Source: Loxodes magnus (Eukaryota; Ciliophora; Karyorelictea; Loxodida; Loxodidae). From it: a stretch of DNA of 64,000 nt. Positions within the stretch are counted from its first letter, which is position 1, and each line of letters opens with the position of its first letter. Under the pieces are notes generated by a model. It ran no database searches, was not told the origin of the DNA, and worked only from the letters and a program-made list of their open reading frames with translations. The stretch covers positions 124,001 through 188,000 of the forward strand of contig CAMPDV010000365.1 in assembly GCA_946699065.1 (NCBI GenBank), given 5' to 3'. Shown piece after piece: positions 13,214-26,350 of the stretch. A program made the translations under genes and the position numbers.

Positions 13214-16200
13214 AAGAAAAAATAAAAATGGAAGCAAATGAAATAGATTTAGCTAAAAACAGGATAAATTTTATCGATAGAAATTATATAATCTAGTAAA
13301 TGAAGAAAATCAAGGATAGAAAAAAATAATAGAAATGGTTCAAAATTAAAGATTAATTGCAAGAAAAGGATTTAGAAAGGGTTAACTTCCTAAAAAAGAA
13401 CAAAAAGAAAAGAAATCCAAAAAAATAGCAAAGACATCAAAAGTAATTAGCCAGAAATTTAGAAAGTTTTTTCATTAAATTCTTCACAACTTAAACAAAT
13501 TAGATGCATAAAGTCATTGTAAAATAAGCAAGCAAAATAAATAAAAATTTAAAATTTTTGCTAGCAAAAGATAAAAGAAGAAATTATTTGAAGATAAATA
13601 AATTTCGTTTGAAAGAAATAAAACCAAATAACTTTGATTTAAAGTTAGAAGCATTAAATAGAAACTCAAAAATATAAAATTAAAATATCACTAAAAATGC
13701 TTATTTTCTTCTTTCCTGTTTAAAAACATTTTAAACTAATTGTATATTTAATGGTTACATAATCAAATTTAAAAAATCATCTTTAACTAAAATAAAAGAG
13801 ATTTGCAATTTAAGATAATTAAGAGAAGTGAATTATGTGATCAATCTATCCCAATCTTTCAGCTAGCGTAAAAGATAATTTTCATTTTTAAGGTCTATTT
13901 AAGAAGGGTTATAAAAATATGATGGCTTAGAAGAGTTAAAATCTAAAAATTAAAAAGAATATAATAGCCATACAAAAGTTCTTGCTTGAAAATGAGATAA
14001 TTTTTGAGACATAAAATTTTAATGAATATTGGAGGGCAAGAAGGCTAGAGAGAAAGATTGGTTAGCATTATTTCATATGAACTGAGTTACTATTTTTAAA
14101 GAGTTAAATTTTTTGAAAAAAAAAAGAAAATAGAAGACTGAAATAAATTAAAGATTTTAGGAGAAACTAGACTGAGGACTAGATATTAGGTTACAAAAAG
14201 AAAAATAGACAAAAAAAAGCAAAACATACATGATAAATATCTTAGAAAAAAGATGAATAAGTAGTCCCTTATATTTACTTAAATTAATTAAAAAATTTGA
14301 AGATAGAATCATACAAAGATTTGCTGAGGATTCAGATGCTAATAATTATGATTTATAATAAACTTTTACTACTTCTCATTTAACGAAAAGTAAAAAAATC
14401 ATAGTGAAAAAATAAAAAAATGATTTTAAATTAATGAACAAATATTTATCAAGAAGTATATCTTCTAGATAATAATACTTTAAGCGGGAAATAAAGTATT
14501 AGTAATTAAGTAAAATACCGAAAAAGCTTAGGAATTAATAATTTTAATTCGAAAAAAGCAAGCTAGGTAAGTGGAGAATAACTCCTTTATTATATAAAAT
14601 TATGATAATTTCAAGAGAAGGGGAAAAATTAAAGATGATAAAGATTTGAAAAAAAGCTTAGATAATTTGAGCTTAAGAAAGAGTACTCTAATTTAATAAA
14701 ATAGTTACATGATGCTACTTCATAAAAAATTAATTTTCTCCTATTTTTATTAAAAATCCCTCTTTCATCTTCCAATCCATAAAATATTTTTAAATGAGAT
14801 AATATATTCTTTGAATAAATAAACATTATATTAGAACAAAAGATTGAGCTTTAGCTTTAAAAAATTGAAAATTTTTCAAAGCAATTTTTATCCAGAAATC
14901 CTATGATTTATTTAGATATTTATAAAATAAAGGAACTTATTATTTTATTTAACCTAAAATAATTTCAGACCAATCAGTTTTAGAATCCAGAACTATTTAA
15001 GCATATTATCATCATATGAAAAAATTTTGGCTATTTTTAAAAATAATTGTGTTATTTTTTTAGTTTTAAAAACCTTTTTAAAATGATCCTTCATAATTAT
15101 TTATAGATACTTCATAAATCTTAAAATTTCTTAGATTAAGTCATTTATTATTATAAGTTCAAAGATTATAATTTTTTAACTATTTTTTGAACCAAATTAT
15201 GGGATCTTTCTATTTTCCTGAAATTTTAAAAGATAATTTTTTCTTATTAATAGTAATGCTAAAAAATTATTGGAGCTCTCGATTTATTAATACAATCCTA
15301 TGCTTCTTATTTCAGTTATAATTATTAGATACAAAAGCCTTACTAATATAAACTTTAGCATAATCAAGATTTATATTCAAGGATTTATCAAAAAATACAT
15401 CTGGGTCTTTATGCTATTAATGTTTTTCAAGGAAATTGCCTAGCTGTTTAAATATAAACATTATAAGACTTAGTTTCTATTACTTTTTTAATTCATTCAA
15501 CATCTTCTTTTTGAGATTTTATCATTTTATTCACTCTCATTATAAACATGGTTTCTTCTAAGGGGTCTAAGTTAAATCTTAAGGGAAATTTAAAATTTCT
15601 TCATTCGAACTTTTTTTTAAGGAAATGACACTAATTTTCCGTTTTTGATATCTACATAATTAAAATTTAATTCGATGCTTAATCTTTCTATTTCTATCTG
15701 TATTATATTAAAACTTACCAATAGCATTTTTGGTTTGGGTACTAAATAGTAAATATTTCAACAAGAGCTTATACAAAACTTCACTTCAAAAGGGACTCAG
15801 TTATTTCAAATAAGAACAGATCATAGGGATATATGGTGAAATGATTATTACGCTGATTAGAAAGGTAAAAAATATGAAAAAAGCAGATCACTTAATTGGA
15901 ACTAATACTGTAAATAAAACAAGGACTGCAGAACTGTGTCGAAAATGACAATCCCCATGAAGAATCATAAAACAAATAAGAGCAATTTTGGGAACATAAA
16001 GGATATATAGAAATTCTGGGATTACTGCAAGAAAAAGAATTTATAATGAGAAGAATCAAAAACAGAGGACCAAAGAATAGCACCTGTATTGAGGCAGTAG
16101 ATAAACTAGGATCTCGGTAATCAGATACTAGGGACAAAAAAGTAAAGAGCAATACTTTGTACTGTCATTCTCTAAAATATCTGCTTCTTAAATGCGCTTA

Positions 16201-16340
16201 ATTTTAGAAGAAAGAAAGCCTAGAAAACAAAGAAAATTAGCTGAAAAAATGTGGATTATACTGATTATACTAAGGTAATATGCAAAAGAAAGTTACAGGG
16301 CTAAAGAAATTGCTAGCCCCGTATTAAGAAACAGAGATAT
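13214..16340 (+). other. Purine-rich degenerate ORF region, possible reverse-transcriptase remnant
   Basis: One plus-strand frame is open for a very long way and holds almost no TGA between about 14.45 and 15.8 kb, which is unusual in DNA this AT-rich. It starts with a basic, coiled-coil-like stretch (MEANEIDLAKNRINFIDRN) and later has FYLTQNNFRPISF-like sequence near 14.97 kb, reminiscent of the RPIS block in non-LTR reverse transcriptases. I do not find a clear active-site YxDD or the QGxPLSP block in the same frame, so the identification is weak and several frames may be involved. The segment 15.7-16.35 kb is richer in GC and also open. This could be a decayed LINE-type element, fitting the Gag-like CCHC genes elsewhere, or an unrelated gene. 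Confidence 0.25.
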
Positions 16341-17041
16341 AATTTAATTAAGTAGAAGAGACAACATTTGCTATAATGATTAACGATTGTTTAAACATTA
16401 GTAAAATTTTCTTTCGCTATATAAACTACAAAAAAACTTTTAAGTTACTACTTATATTTCTAAGAAACATAGAGCATATCTTTCAGTCACGACTATGATG
16501 AAAAAATATAAAAAGGCAAAACAATTAAAAATAAAAAGATTCTCACTTTTAATTATAAAATATTATTACATACAATTATAGCTTCGAAATTAAAAAAATA
16601 GTCAATGTTGTCATATTTTTATCTTTTATTAATCAAATATTAGGATAAAACTATTTAAATTCTCCTTAATTTTTAATAATTTTTTTATGAACATTAAAAA
16701 ATAAAAGAATCATCAGTCTGATTCCGAAAAAAAAATTAAATATTAAACTAAAAAAAATGTTTAAAGGCAATTTTTAAATCGTTTTTATCAATATGATATA
16801 ATTATAATAATTTTTGGAAATTATAGATACTAAAAGAAGGTTTTAGAAAAGGTAACTCCCTTTTAATATTTAGCATAAGTTATTTATTTCATTTTTATCT
16901 TTTAATTAAATTTCATAAAAATAATTAATTTAAAAATTTAAAGTTCTTGTGAAGAAATATAAGTAATAGCCAGATTTTAAAATCATATCGAATATTATAA
17001 TTTTTTATGCTATAAATTAATATAAAGTAAAATTAAATATT

Positions 17042-17830
17042 ATGTCGAGACTAAGAAAAGATTCTTTTCCTCTCCAAGGAACTAGGAGTTTGGTATCAAA
17101 CTATAGAATCATGAAATAAGTAGATCTCTGAAAATCACTAGCACTACACTAACCCCAGCCTTGGAAGTAGGCAATGTCCGCCCTACATTAGGATATTTTG
17201 GAGTTTAATTCTTCTGGTCAGGTGAGTATGGAATAGCTCATCAAGATGGTGCTAAACCTCCAAGGAAGAGAAAAATAAACTTCGAAAGGAAAACGAGACT
17301 AACTGAATTAGTAACCAATAGGCTTGAAATTTCGAAGTACTTAAGACTGGATATATCAAAAAAGAGAAATTGATACACTATGGAACTACAAGCGAGACTA
17401 AATTCAGTTAAATAAATTTATAGATATAAAAGATTTAAGAGTAAAGTCATCAGATTGAAAACAACATACAGAGTTAGAAGAACTTCCAAAGTCGACTGAA
17501 TCTAATAGGGCACAATATGGACATAGAATTTAAAAAATCTTAGGAAATTATACAGAGTGAAAAAATATTCAGGAAAAAATGCTTTTTTGTAATAGTTCAT
17601 GACATTCGTATAAGAAATGCCAGAAATTTTTGAATTTTTAAAACGAAATCTAATCAAAGTAAGGAAGAAGAGAGAATAGCTTTATTGTATCAGAAATGGG
17701 GAAATCTATAAAAGGAAAAGAAACTAAATATGCATGAAAAAAAAGCAATTAGATTAGGAAAAAGAGTATATCAAGTTTTTAATGATAAAGAAATTTCGGA
17801 TTATAAAAACTTAAATTAAAATACAGTGAT
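17042..17830 (+). CDS. Coiled-coil CCHC zinc-knuckle protein (family D, copy D3)
   Basis: An ATG (MSRLRKDSFPLQGTRSLV) opens a frame that continues for over 200 codons to a degenerate zinc knuckle near 17.59 kb (FCNSSWHSYKKCQKF). This aligns without gaps to KCQHCKSRTHMWKRCKKF of the copy at 34.9 kb except that the first Cys is replaced by Met; one extra T in the adjacent T-run would restore it, so a one-base loss is likely. After the knuckle another frame gives LYCIRNGEIYKRK, matching the C-terminal LYCKKFGKIQKIK block of D1. The family layout (charged coiled coil, basic stretch, CCHC knuckle, short conserved tail) is that of retroelement Gag/ORF1 nucleic-acid-binding proteins. Frame changes suggest this copy is decaying. 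Its function is inferred from the knuckle only. Confidence 0.5.
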
Positions 17831-18499
17831 CCAACCGTTGTTAAACAATTCTAAATTTAAATTTAATTTTTAATGTTCTAATTATTATAAAAATAAACAT
17901 ATTGATTTACATAAAAATAATCTTTTTATATTTGAAGATAAAAGGTTTCATTGAAATAAAATAGAATAAAAAAGCAGAAATAAAATGTTTAAAAATTAAA
18001 TTGATCTTTTTATAAAAGTGAGAATGTAAAATGCTATTAAAAATTTACCTTTTAAATTAATAGGTTAATCAAAATACTTTTAGTGTTGAATTTATTTTAA
18101 CACAATTTTATTTTTTCTTCCAATTAATTTTTTAGAAATCAAGCCTCTTAAATTTTTAAATTATGATTATATTTCAATTAAATGTATAAAAAAAAATATT
18201 TTTTGAGAACAAAGAAAATTTAATAAAATATTACTTTAAATTCTAATTTCCTACAAATTGAGACTAAAACTGAATTAAGAGAAACGTAGTAAAAATTAAA
18301 AAATTTTCTTTTTAATTAATTTTTTAAATAAATAGAAAATAATAAATCCCTTATATTTTATCATAATAGTTTGAGTAAAATATTTATTTAATAAAATAAA
18401 GAATTCATGTTTTCATCAGATTTTAAAAGTAAAAATTTTTCGAAAAATAAAATAAAATATATCAATAAAATATACATTTAAAAAACTAAATAAATAAGA
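17831..18499. other. AT-rich spacer
   Basis: AT-rich, with no recognised gene or repeat before the family A element that follows. Confidence 0.6.
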
Positions 18500-18798
18500 T
18501 GAGAGAGCGCGCAGCTCTTTAATAAAGATCTTTAAAGTCAGTAAATTATTTTCTCAAGTCTTCCACAGTACTAGCATCCTTTGTGAGTCTTGTCTTCTAA
18601 AGGGCATGATCGGAATGCTTACTAAGAGACCTTAGTATCTGACATCTTTTATCAATAACATTACTGACACCTCTTTAGTCTTTATCTTCTCTTTGGCTCT
18701 TACCAAGATTCTTATTCGTTTCTTTGCCCATGTTTTTTCATGGCACCATTTTTTAAGTAAATCCCAGTTGACGGATTGCTCCTCCCTATTTATTTATA
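18500..18798 (+). mobile_element. Short repeat, family A (terminus internally shortened)
   Basis: The left end GAGAGCGCGCAGCTCTTTAA is the shared terminus with its middle missing; the body and the right end (GGATTGCTCCTCCCTATTTAT) match the other family A copies at 22.7, 24.2, 44.8, 48.0, 48.8 and 58.8 kb. In the antisense direction the body reads a conserved peptide starting GRSN and ending in a C-x2-C pair (HKGCQYCGRL), but it has no ATG. It is likely a non-autonomous element. Confidence 0.7.
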
Positions 18799-19170
18799 TT
18801 CTAAATAATAAAATTAATTAAAAGCAAATTTTAATTTAGATAAGTTGCAAAATAAAATAATAAATCCTTTTAGATTTAAAAATTGTTTAAACTAAATTTA
18901 ATTAAATAAACTAGGATTTACATTTTTTGCCTAAAATTAAATTCTTTAAGCATAATATAAGAGAAGCTCTTTATTTATCTTAATAATTTTTCAATTTATT
19001 AATGTATTAAAATTTAGTTCAAATTATAAATCAAATTTAAAGTAAAAAAATTAGATTAGATATTTGTTTTTTTTTAGACTTCATTCAAATAAAAATATTT
19101 ATTTATTTTTTATCTTTGGTTATTGTTTTTATACCTAATGTAATTAAAAAAATAATAAATAAAAAATTGG

Positions 19171-19510
19171 ATTATAAAGCACGTAGAACTCTCGTTGGTG
19201 TGTAGCTCTTTAAATTAATTTATTTAATGAAGAAAAAACATTTTATGGGTTTTCTATCCTTGTTTTCTCTTCCTGAAGTACGTCTCATTAATTTTTCCTT
19301 CCAAAGCATAGGATGCAATATGCAATTACGGGTACATTTCCCCGACCTATGATGAAGAAAGTTTCCTCCTAGCATTCAGAGTTCTTATCTTCCTTCTCTT
19401 GTTATTTGTTTCTCTTCCTCCGATTTATCCTCCGTCCGCACTTATTTTTTTAGTTGTCTTGCTGTGCCTCCAAGTAGCATCTAAAGAAAAGGGTTTTCCA
19501 CCCTATTTTT
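19171..19510 (+). mobile_element. Short repeat, family C
   Basis: It starts with the shared terminus (ATTATAAAGCACGTAG, then GTTGGTGTGTAGCTCTTTAAA). The body differs from families A and B but shares CCCGACCTATGATGAAGAAAG with the copy at 45.3 kb and a related copy without terminus at 50.5 kb. No coding capacity was recognised. It lies 420 bp upstream of USP1. Confidence 0.6.
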
Positions 19511-19933
19511 TTAATAATCTATAATAAAGCAAAAATATTATTTCTATCAAAAATAGAAAATTTAATGTGCTTTATTTTCAATTAAAAAATCGAGAATTAA
19601 AAAGGCAGAACATTTTTTTTATATTTTAAGCATCAAAAAATTTTTTTTTAAGTGGCTATATTTAAAAAAGTCTTAAAAGACTCTGATAAGTTTTTTAATT
19701 TTTTGTTTAAAATATTTCATTTTTTTAATTTAATGAGCTTAACTTTTTGTTGTAGGTAAACTAAAACTATATTTATAGGAATAAAAATTAGGAAGTGCCA
19801 CAACCTAAGTAAAAAAAATTTGAAGAATAACCTGTGAATGATTAGAATTTGAAGGATTAAAGAAATTCCTAGAACCAAGATTCGTTAAACTATAAATCTC
19901 AGTAAGATAGTAGAAAAAGTGTAAGTTTATTTC

Positions 19934-21826
19934 ATGTTTAAGAAGGATTATGAGATAAGTGAATCACTACAGATTTACTTAAATAAAGATCTTCATAAAT
20001 ATTAGAAAAGCAAAAGATATGCTACCACATAATATATTTTCGGTAACTTTTTTAATATAATAGGACTTGAAAACTAAGGAAACACTTGCTGAATGAATTC
20101 TGGTTTATAATGTCTAGTTCATACTGTCCCTCTTGCTTAATATTTTCAGTCTAAATAATGAAAAAAAGATTTAAATGAAGAAAATAAATTCGGAACTGGA
20201 GGCGTTTTGACAAGAAAATTTGCTAAAATTATAAAAATTACTAAGAAAGAAAGTTTTACAATTTTTTAACCTGTTGAATTCAGAAAATAGATCTCAGATT
20301 TTTCTACTTTGTTTACATAAGGAAAATAACATGATTCTCAGTAATTTATTAACTTCATTCTGGATTCTTTACACGAAGATCTAAATAAAATCACTTTGAA
20401 ACCATATTTAGAAGGACCATAAAGTAATGGGAGATCTGATGAAGAAGTTTCGTAATAATATTGAGAAAACTATCTAAAAAGGAATGATTCAAAAATAGTA
20501 GAGTTAATGCATGGGTAATTGAAATCTTCTATAAAGTGTGGTGAATGTAACGGAGAGTCAGTAATTTTCGATCCATTTTAATTATTTTGTGTAGAAATTC
20601 CTTAGAAAAGGGAAAATAAATATGAAGTAATATTTATTCCCTATAATTATTAAGAAGCAGTTAAGGAATTCGAATGTATAATGTCATCAGTCTAGCAGTT
20701 AGAAGATCTTAAAAAGGCAGTTTTAGAAAAGATCAGCTATTAGTAGCAAAATAGCATTGAATTCATATAAAATGATAAAAAGAACAAAAAAGATTCAATT
20801 TCACCTTTGAAGTAAGATTTAGGTGAAGGTACTATATATGCTTATGAAGTAAAGCAAATTACTTCAGACAGTTATAGAACAATTATTGAATTTAAGACTT
20901 TAAGTAAATAGAAGGAACTAGAAAATCAAATTTCGGTTCAAAGAAAGTTATTACCTTAATTAATAGATTTAAAGTTAGAAACTAAATTAAGTGAGCTATT
21001 CTATTTAATTTCCTAGAAATTTTTTAATAGATAAGAATAAGGCCAAGAACTGAATAAATAAGGTAACTAAGAAAATCAATTTATGATTGTATTAGTCATG
21101 GAAAAAGCTAAAGACTCAATATTAAAATGGTTGAATAAAGATAATGAAAGAGTAACCAATTTAATAAGCAATTAAAATACAAATTAGCAATTAGAAAGTT
21201 GTATGTTTTGCAATTCTAATAACTGTTTAGAAGAGCATTAAGTTTCTATGGATAATTAAGAAACAGTACAATAGCTACTTTAAACATGTAGATTCAAGAT
21301 AAAAGTTATTCTCACTAATTTTTTGATAAATAGCCTTGAGTTCAGGAAGTTTTAAAAAATCACCATTAACCTTATCAACTAATATTCTAGTGTAACACTA
21401 GAAGAATGCATAAAATTATTTTAATAGTAAGAATATCTACAAGGAGAGAATTAATTCTATTGTAAACAATGCAAAACCCATGTAAATGGAACTAAATAGT
21501 TAAGTCTTTATAAGTTACCAAAAATACTAATTATTTACTTAAAAAGGTTTAAATAAAATAATGTGCAGATTGAAAAAAACGATATGAATGTAATCTATAA
21601 ATCAGAATTAGATTTATAAGAATTTTTGCCTTTCGGATATAAAGAACATACAATATACGATTTATATGCTGTAAATATTCACTCAGGAAGTGCAAGGGGA
21701 GGACATTATTTAGCATATGCAAAAGACGGAGAAACTTGATGAGAGTTTAATGATTCACAGTTTAACTAGATAGATGACTTTTAAAGTAGTAAAGCCTATG
21801 CTCTTTTTTACCAAAGACGAGAATGA
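19934..21826 (+). CDS. Ubiquitin-specific protease (USP1), C19 family
   Basis: This is a cysteine deubiquitinase that should remove ubiquitin from proteins or chains. The ORF has 630 codons plus TGA and is unbroken under TAR=Gln, TGA=Trp. The Cys box is [20 protein letters not shown] with catalytic Cys52, and its Trp is encoded by TGA where USP2, USP3 and USP5 use TGG. Next come the GTGGVL segment, [39 protein letters not shown] (TGA Trp in a position that is usually Trp in USPs), two C-x2-C pairs of the fingers region (KCGECNGES, FYCKQCKTH), LPKILIIYLKRF, and the His box ending GGHYLAYAKDGETWWEFNDS with His591. A long, poorly conserved insert separates the two halves. The ATG chosen is the nearest in-frame one giving a short N-terminus (MFKKDYEISESL); it has no lipidation motif. 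All catalytic residues are present, so it is probably active. Confidence 0.9.
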
Positions 21827-21829
21827 TAA

Positions 21830-22671
21830 AGTTATAAATGCTATTAAACTAATAAAGATTATATTGCTGTTTAACAACTAAAATAGAATAATTTTAATAA
21901 TAAATAAGAGTATAAATACAATAAAAACTTGATAAAACAAATGTATTTTTTAAGGATGAATATAAGAATTAACCTACAAAAATATGTTTGAATGTATTTT
22001 AATGATTTAGATATTTAATTTTACTTTTCAAATTCTAAAAAATTTTCAACTGCTTTATCTATCATTTATGAAATAAAGCATTCTAACATTATAAATTTAT
22101 AATAATTGTGATGTTTAAAATAAAAATTCAATACCTTTGATGGTAAAAGTATAAAAGTGCTTTTCTTATATTTCATTTTTCTTTTTCTCCTTATAGTCTT
22201 AAAAGAAAATTTTGACTGAATTATTTTATAAAATAAATAGCGAAATTATTTTTTTATTTTATAAAGTTTTTATTTAAAAATTATGAGTAAATTACTGGTC
22301 AAAAAAAATATTATTGTAGATAAATAAAAAAAATTATTTCATAATATATAATAAGATACTAAATGTTTAACTCATATTTAAACATAAGAAATAAAAATTA
22401 AAAAAATGGTTAACTTTTTATTTTAATTTTGATTAAAATTATGGTTGAATTTAAGAAAAATTAAAAGTTTGTTAAATTTTGAAAGTCAGAACTAAAATAA
22501 ATTTTAACTATATTTTTTTATTTTCAATATAAATTGCTACTTAATCTCTAAACTATAGAAATTTATCTTGAGTTTTTTATATTTTATAATTGATTTCTTT
22601 TTTAAAACTTCTTCTATTTTTTATCTTTTTTAATTTAATTATTAGTTTTAAAATTTTTTCTATAAATAGAT
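21830..22671. other. AT-rich spacer
   Basis: AT-rich sequence downstream of USP1, up to a family A repeat. The frame of USP1 stays open past its TGA, but the reading becomes low-complexity and has no counterpart in the other USPs. Confidence 0.6.
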
Positions 22672-22992
22672 AAGATTAGAGAGCACGTATCACTTTAATG
22701 GTGAGCAGCTCTTTAATAAATATTTTAAAGTTAAATTTTTTTCGTAAATCTTCACAGTGCTAGCACTCCTTCGCCAGTCTTATCTTCTTTACCTTTTTTA
22801 TTGGAATACTCCCTAAGAGACCTTTGTATCTGCCATCTTTCATCAATAACATTACTGACACCTCTTCAATCTTTGTCTTCTCACTTGACTCTTACTAAAA
22901 TTCTTGCTAGGTTCTTCGCCAATAGATTCTTCCTGGCACCAAATCTTAAGTCAATCTCAGTTGGAAGATTGCTCCTCCCTATTTATTTATAT
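22672..22992 (+). mobile_element. Short repeat, family A
   Basis: A complete copy: left terminus AGAGAGCACGTATCAC and GAGCAGCTCTTTAA, body with TCTTCACAGTGCTAGCACTCC, right end GATTGCTCCTCCCTATTTAT. Flanks are AAATAGATAAGA on the left and ATTTATTTATATAATG on the right, which are weakly inverted rather than directly repeated, so no target-site duplication is evident. Confidence 0.75.
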
Positions 22993-24200
22993 AATGAAAA
23001 TGGTAATGAAATATAGTGATTCCAGCTTTCAATCAAGTTCAACACTATAAATTTTATATTTTTGCGAAATATTCCATTTCAAGCCTTCTTCCGCATTATC
23101 TTCTTTAATACATATCTAGCAGTATACTGCTAACCCATTTTATTAAAGGTATCACGCTTCAGTTAAGTTCCCAACCTAACATTTATTCGTTTCCTCTTGG
23201 TTGTGCTAATGCTATATCTCTTAAAATTTCACTCTCTATTCGTTTTCTTTCTGTATAATGTCCCATTTGGAGTGCATTATAGATTACTGAACAATTGCCA
23301 TAGATTTACGTTTTCTTATTATTATTTTCGTTTAAAATATATGCATTATCTTACTGTATGGCCAATTCTCCTACAATATCAGCGATACTTTATTATTCTA
23401 TAAAAAGAAAATTTTCCAGTTCATTTTTAGGTTCAATTTCCATAGGGTCGTTTATCGACATATTTCTAAGAATAAGTTTTCCGTCAAATCTCCAAATTAA
23501 ATTGAAATTTGTCCCTAATTACTCGATTCTCACATTGCTAAATATCTATTATCAATCTTTTATTCTTAGATATTAGAAATCAAGCCAGTAATTTTTCCTT
23601 CTAGCTCTCGTACGTATCGTAAAAGTTTAAATCTCTTCAATTGCATAATTTTGAGTTCCTAAAGTATAGTTTGCTAATCGTAATTTGATTGAGATGAATC
23701 CTATTTAGAAATATCTTTTGCAAGATATTTTCCATTTTTTCTAATAAAAATTATCAATCTTTTAAATGTGAAATACTATTTTATGTAATCTTTCTTCAGA
23801 AAAATAAAAAAAAGAAAATTTTTAGAAACTTAAAGTTTTTTGACGACTTTAATTTTAAGTATTGCTTCGCTTAAATAAAGACATTAATGATAGTTTTTAA
23901 TTTTTTTAAATCTCATACCGATCTCTTTATTACTCATAACTTTTAGTTTCCTTTATCTTTTTTCCCTTTTAAATTTTCTCAATTCTCAAACAATCAGAAC
24001 TTCTTAAATTAAAATCGAAAAAATATGTATTTTATTTGTATAGCTTATATTCCATTTAAGTACTTGTAAAAGTGCTTATATAGTTGCAATTATAGTGTAT
24101 GAAACATCTTATGTCTAAAATGCCATTCTTTTATGCTATTTCATTCTTTTAAATAGAATTGGTTTTACATTTTTTATATATAATTAAATAGAAAAACTCG
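22993..24200. other. Pyrimidine-rich spacer between two family A repeats
   Basis: Somewhat less AT-rich than most spacers, and pyrimidine-rich on the plus strand, which in this window often marks minus-strand coding. I found no match to the families present, and the frames carry several TGA codons. Confidence 0.45.
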
Positions 24201-24508
24201 ATTATAGAACGCGTAGCACTTTCGATGGTGCGCAGCTCTTTAAACTAATTTGATTTAAAGTTAATAAAATTTCTCCTTGGAAGTTTCCTCCAGTGCTCAT
24301 TCTTTTTGAAATTCTGTCTTCAAATATTGCATAGTTGGAATGCCCCAAGAGACCTAATCGTCTGGTATCTTTCAACAACCGTTACTCAATGCTTCCAGTT
24401 CTTTTCTTTTGGCTCCAGTCAATATTCTTGGTCAATTTGTCGCTTTTGAAGTATTTCCTAGAACTTGAGTTAAATTAATCTCAGTTAGAAAATTGCTCCT
24501 CCCTATTA
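24201..24508 (+). mobile_element. Short repeat, family A
   Basis: The left terminus is well preserved (ATTATAGAACGCGTAGCAC, then GATGGTGCGCAGCTCTTTAA) and can fold into a hairpin: AGAGC-type and GCACC-type arms pair with GGTGC and GCTCT. The right end is AAATTGCTCCTCCCTATTAAA. The body is divergent but alignable with the copies at 18.5 and 48.0 kb. Confidence 0.75.
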
Positions 24509-26350
24509 AAACATAAATAATAAAATGTTTCATAAACCTAAAATAAATTAGTCATTATCAATATAAACATGAATATTATGCCACAGAATTCTAAACAATT
24601 AAATATTGATATCTTCTCATTTTTTTTTCCAACTTAATGTGTTTTGAGGAATTAGTATAATTACCATATTATCCAGTATAATAATTAGTAGAGTTCGTTT
24701 ATTTTTAAATTAAATAGCTGAAATGTATAGGGAATTTTACATTTTCTTATTAAAGACATGCTAAATTTCTTAGACTGGAGTTGTTCTAGAATCTGTAGAT
24801 AAATATTAAAAAACAGCTAGCTTTAAGTTAATCATAGTATTGAAATGCTTTTTTCAGTTACTAATGTAAAGAAAACTTATTAATGATTGAAGAAAATCAA
24901 TGTTCTCTTATTTTACTTTGTAGTAGAACCTAAAGAATCCAGCAGACATAATGTGCTAGAAAGGTAATTACTTCAAATCTATTTAACATGATTCATTAGA
25001 AGTTGAAATAGTATCTAAAAGCCTGTCTTGGAATTATTCTATACCTGTTAATATTCTTTCAATGCTTTTTTTATTTTTTTACTAAAATTAAGAAATTTAA
25101 GGAATGAAGATTAAAAATTGTTTCATTAGAGTAAAATTACTCAAATTGGGTAAAATTATATAAAATAAAAACTGAAATAGCATTAGATATGCAAATGCAG
25201 TCTTTGTAAATAATAGTATATGTAAAATAAAGGATTCTAAAAATTATAGTTCCAAGATGATGGAATTATAGTAAATTATATATAATGGAAACTATGGGCT
25301 ACTAAACTTTTGGATTAAGACAAAAATCTTTAAATCAATGATTAATTATAAGACATGATTTTAAGTAATTATCTTAAACAAACTAACGAGCTATTTTTCT
25401 TTTATTTACAAAATAAAATGGAAATGCTATTTATAAATTTAAAAATTATAAAAAAGTATGATTAAGAATGTAATAAAAAGATTAAAAAAATAATCGAGAT
25501 AAATTACTTTATAAACTAAGATTAAAATAAGATAAAATCAAACTTTAATATTTTTTAATTTTGTTAAAACTTTATTTTTATATCAAAATATAAGAATTCG
25601 TCTCTCTTTAAAATAGTTTGATAGAAATAAAAACTTATAAAAGTGAATTAAAATTGATGATATATTGAAAAAAATAAACTCATTTATAATATTTAGACCA
25701 TATAGGATTTATATTTCATATGATTAATAATATTCGTTGAAATATTTAGTCTTTTATTACATTTCTTTTTTAAAGCATTTTTTTTATTTTCATAGAAAAA
25801 AAAAAGTTTTGAAATTAAATTTTTATGATTTTAGCATATTTTAGTTAAAAGCTATAAATAAATACTAAATGAACTTTTATAAAATTAAAATTTTTCCTAC
25901 TGAGTTTGATTAATTAACCTTGGATATTTTAGTTCGTTTTTTTCCATTTACTTGATTGATTTTTATTAACTAAATTTGATCATGAAAAGAGTAGAAGAAT
26001 TTAAATTAAAATTTTAAATAAGCTTAAAATGCTATTTTTTTGTATTTTTAATTTCAAAATTTTTAGAAACTCGATTGTATGTCTAAAAGGTATATTTTTT
26101 CAATTTATAATAAAGAAGAATATATTATATTATTTTGCTCAGTTCAAAAAATTTTGCTTTATCTTCAAATAATCATACTTTTTAATTCAGACCTAAATTT
26201 TATAAAATGTTATTTTTATACAAATAACGAAATTAATATAGCTAAATTTAAGAGATTTATTAAGGAAAATTAAAATAAATTTTTCTTTAGGATGTAAAAG
26301 TTTAATTTTTTAACTAGTAAATGTTAGAAATATTTTTAGGTTTAGCAAGA
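24509..26350. other. AT-rich spacer with one unassigned ORF
   Basis: Mostly AT-rich. From an ATG at 24569 a plus-strand frame reads MNIMPQNSKQLNIDIFSFFF and stays open for roughly 180 codons with a few TGA codons. I do not recognise it and it has no paralogue here, so it is not listed as a gene. Confidence 0.4.

Noticed and set aside
15880-15960. Reverse-transcriptase YADD box (DYYADQKGK near 15.85 kb)
   Set aside because: The second Asp is a TAG codon (Gln) and the sequence around it does not resemble motifs C-D.
18500-18798. Family A repeats as protein-coding genes
   Set aside because: Antisense readings look protein-like (GRSN start, C-x2-C end), but there is no ATG and frames are not conserved among copies; in a one-stop code almost any GC-richer DNA looks open.
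19320-19350. Hammerhead ribozyme in family C (CTATGATGAAG)
   Set aside because: Only the CTGATGA-like part is found; the second conserved GAAA side and the flanking stems are absent.
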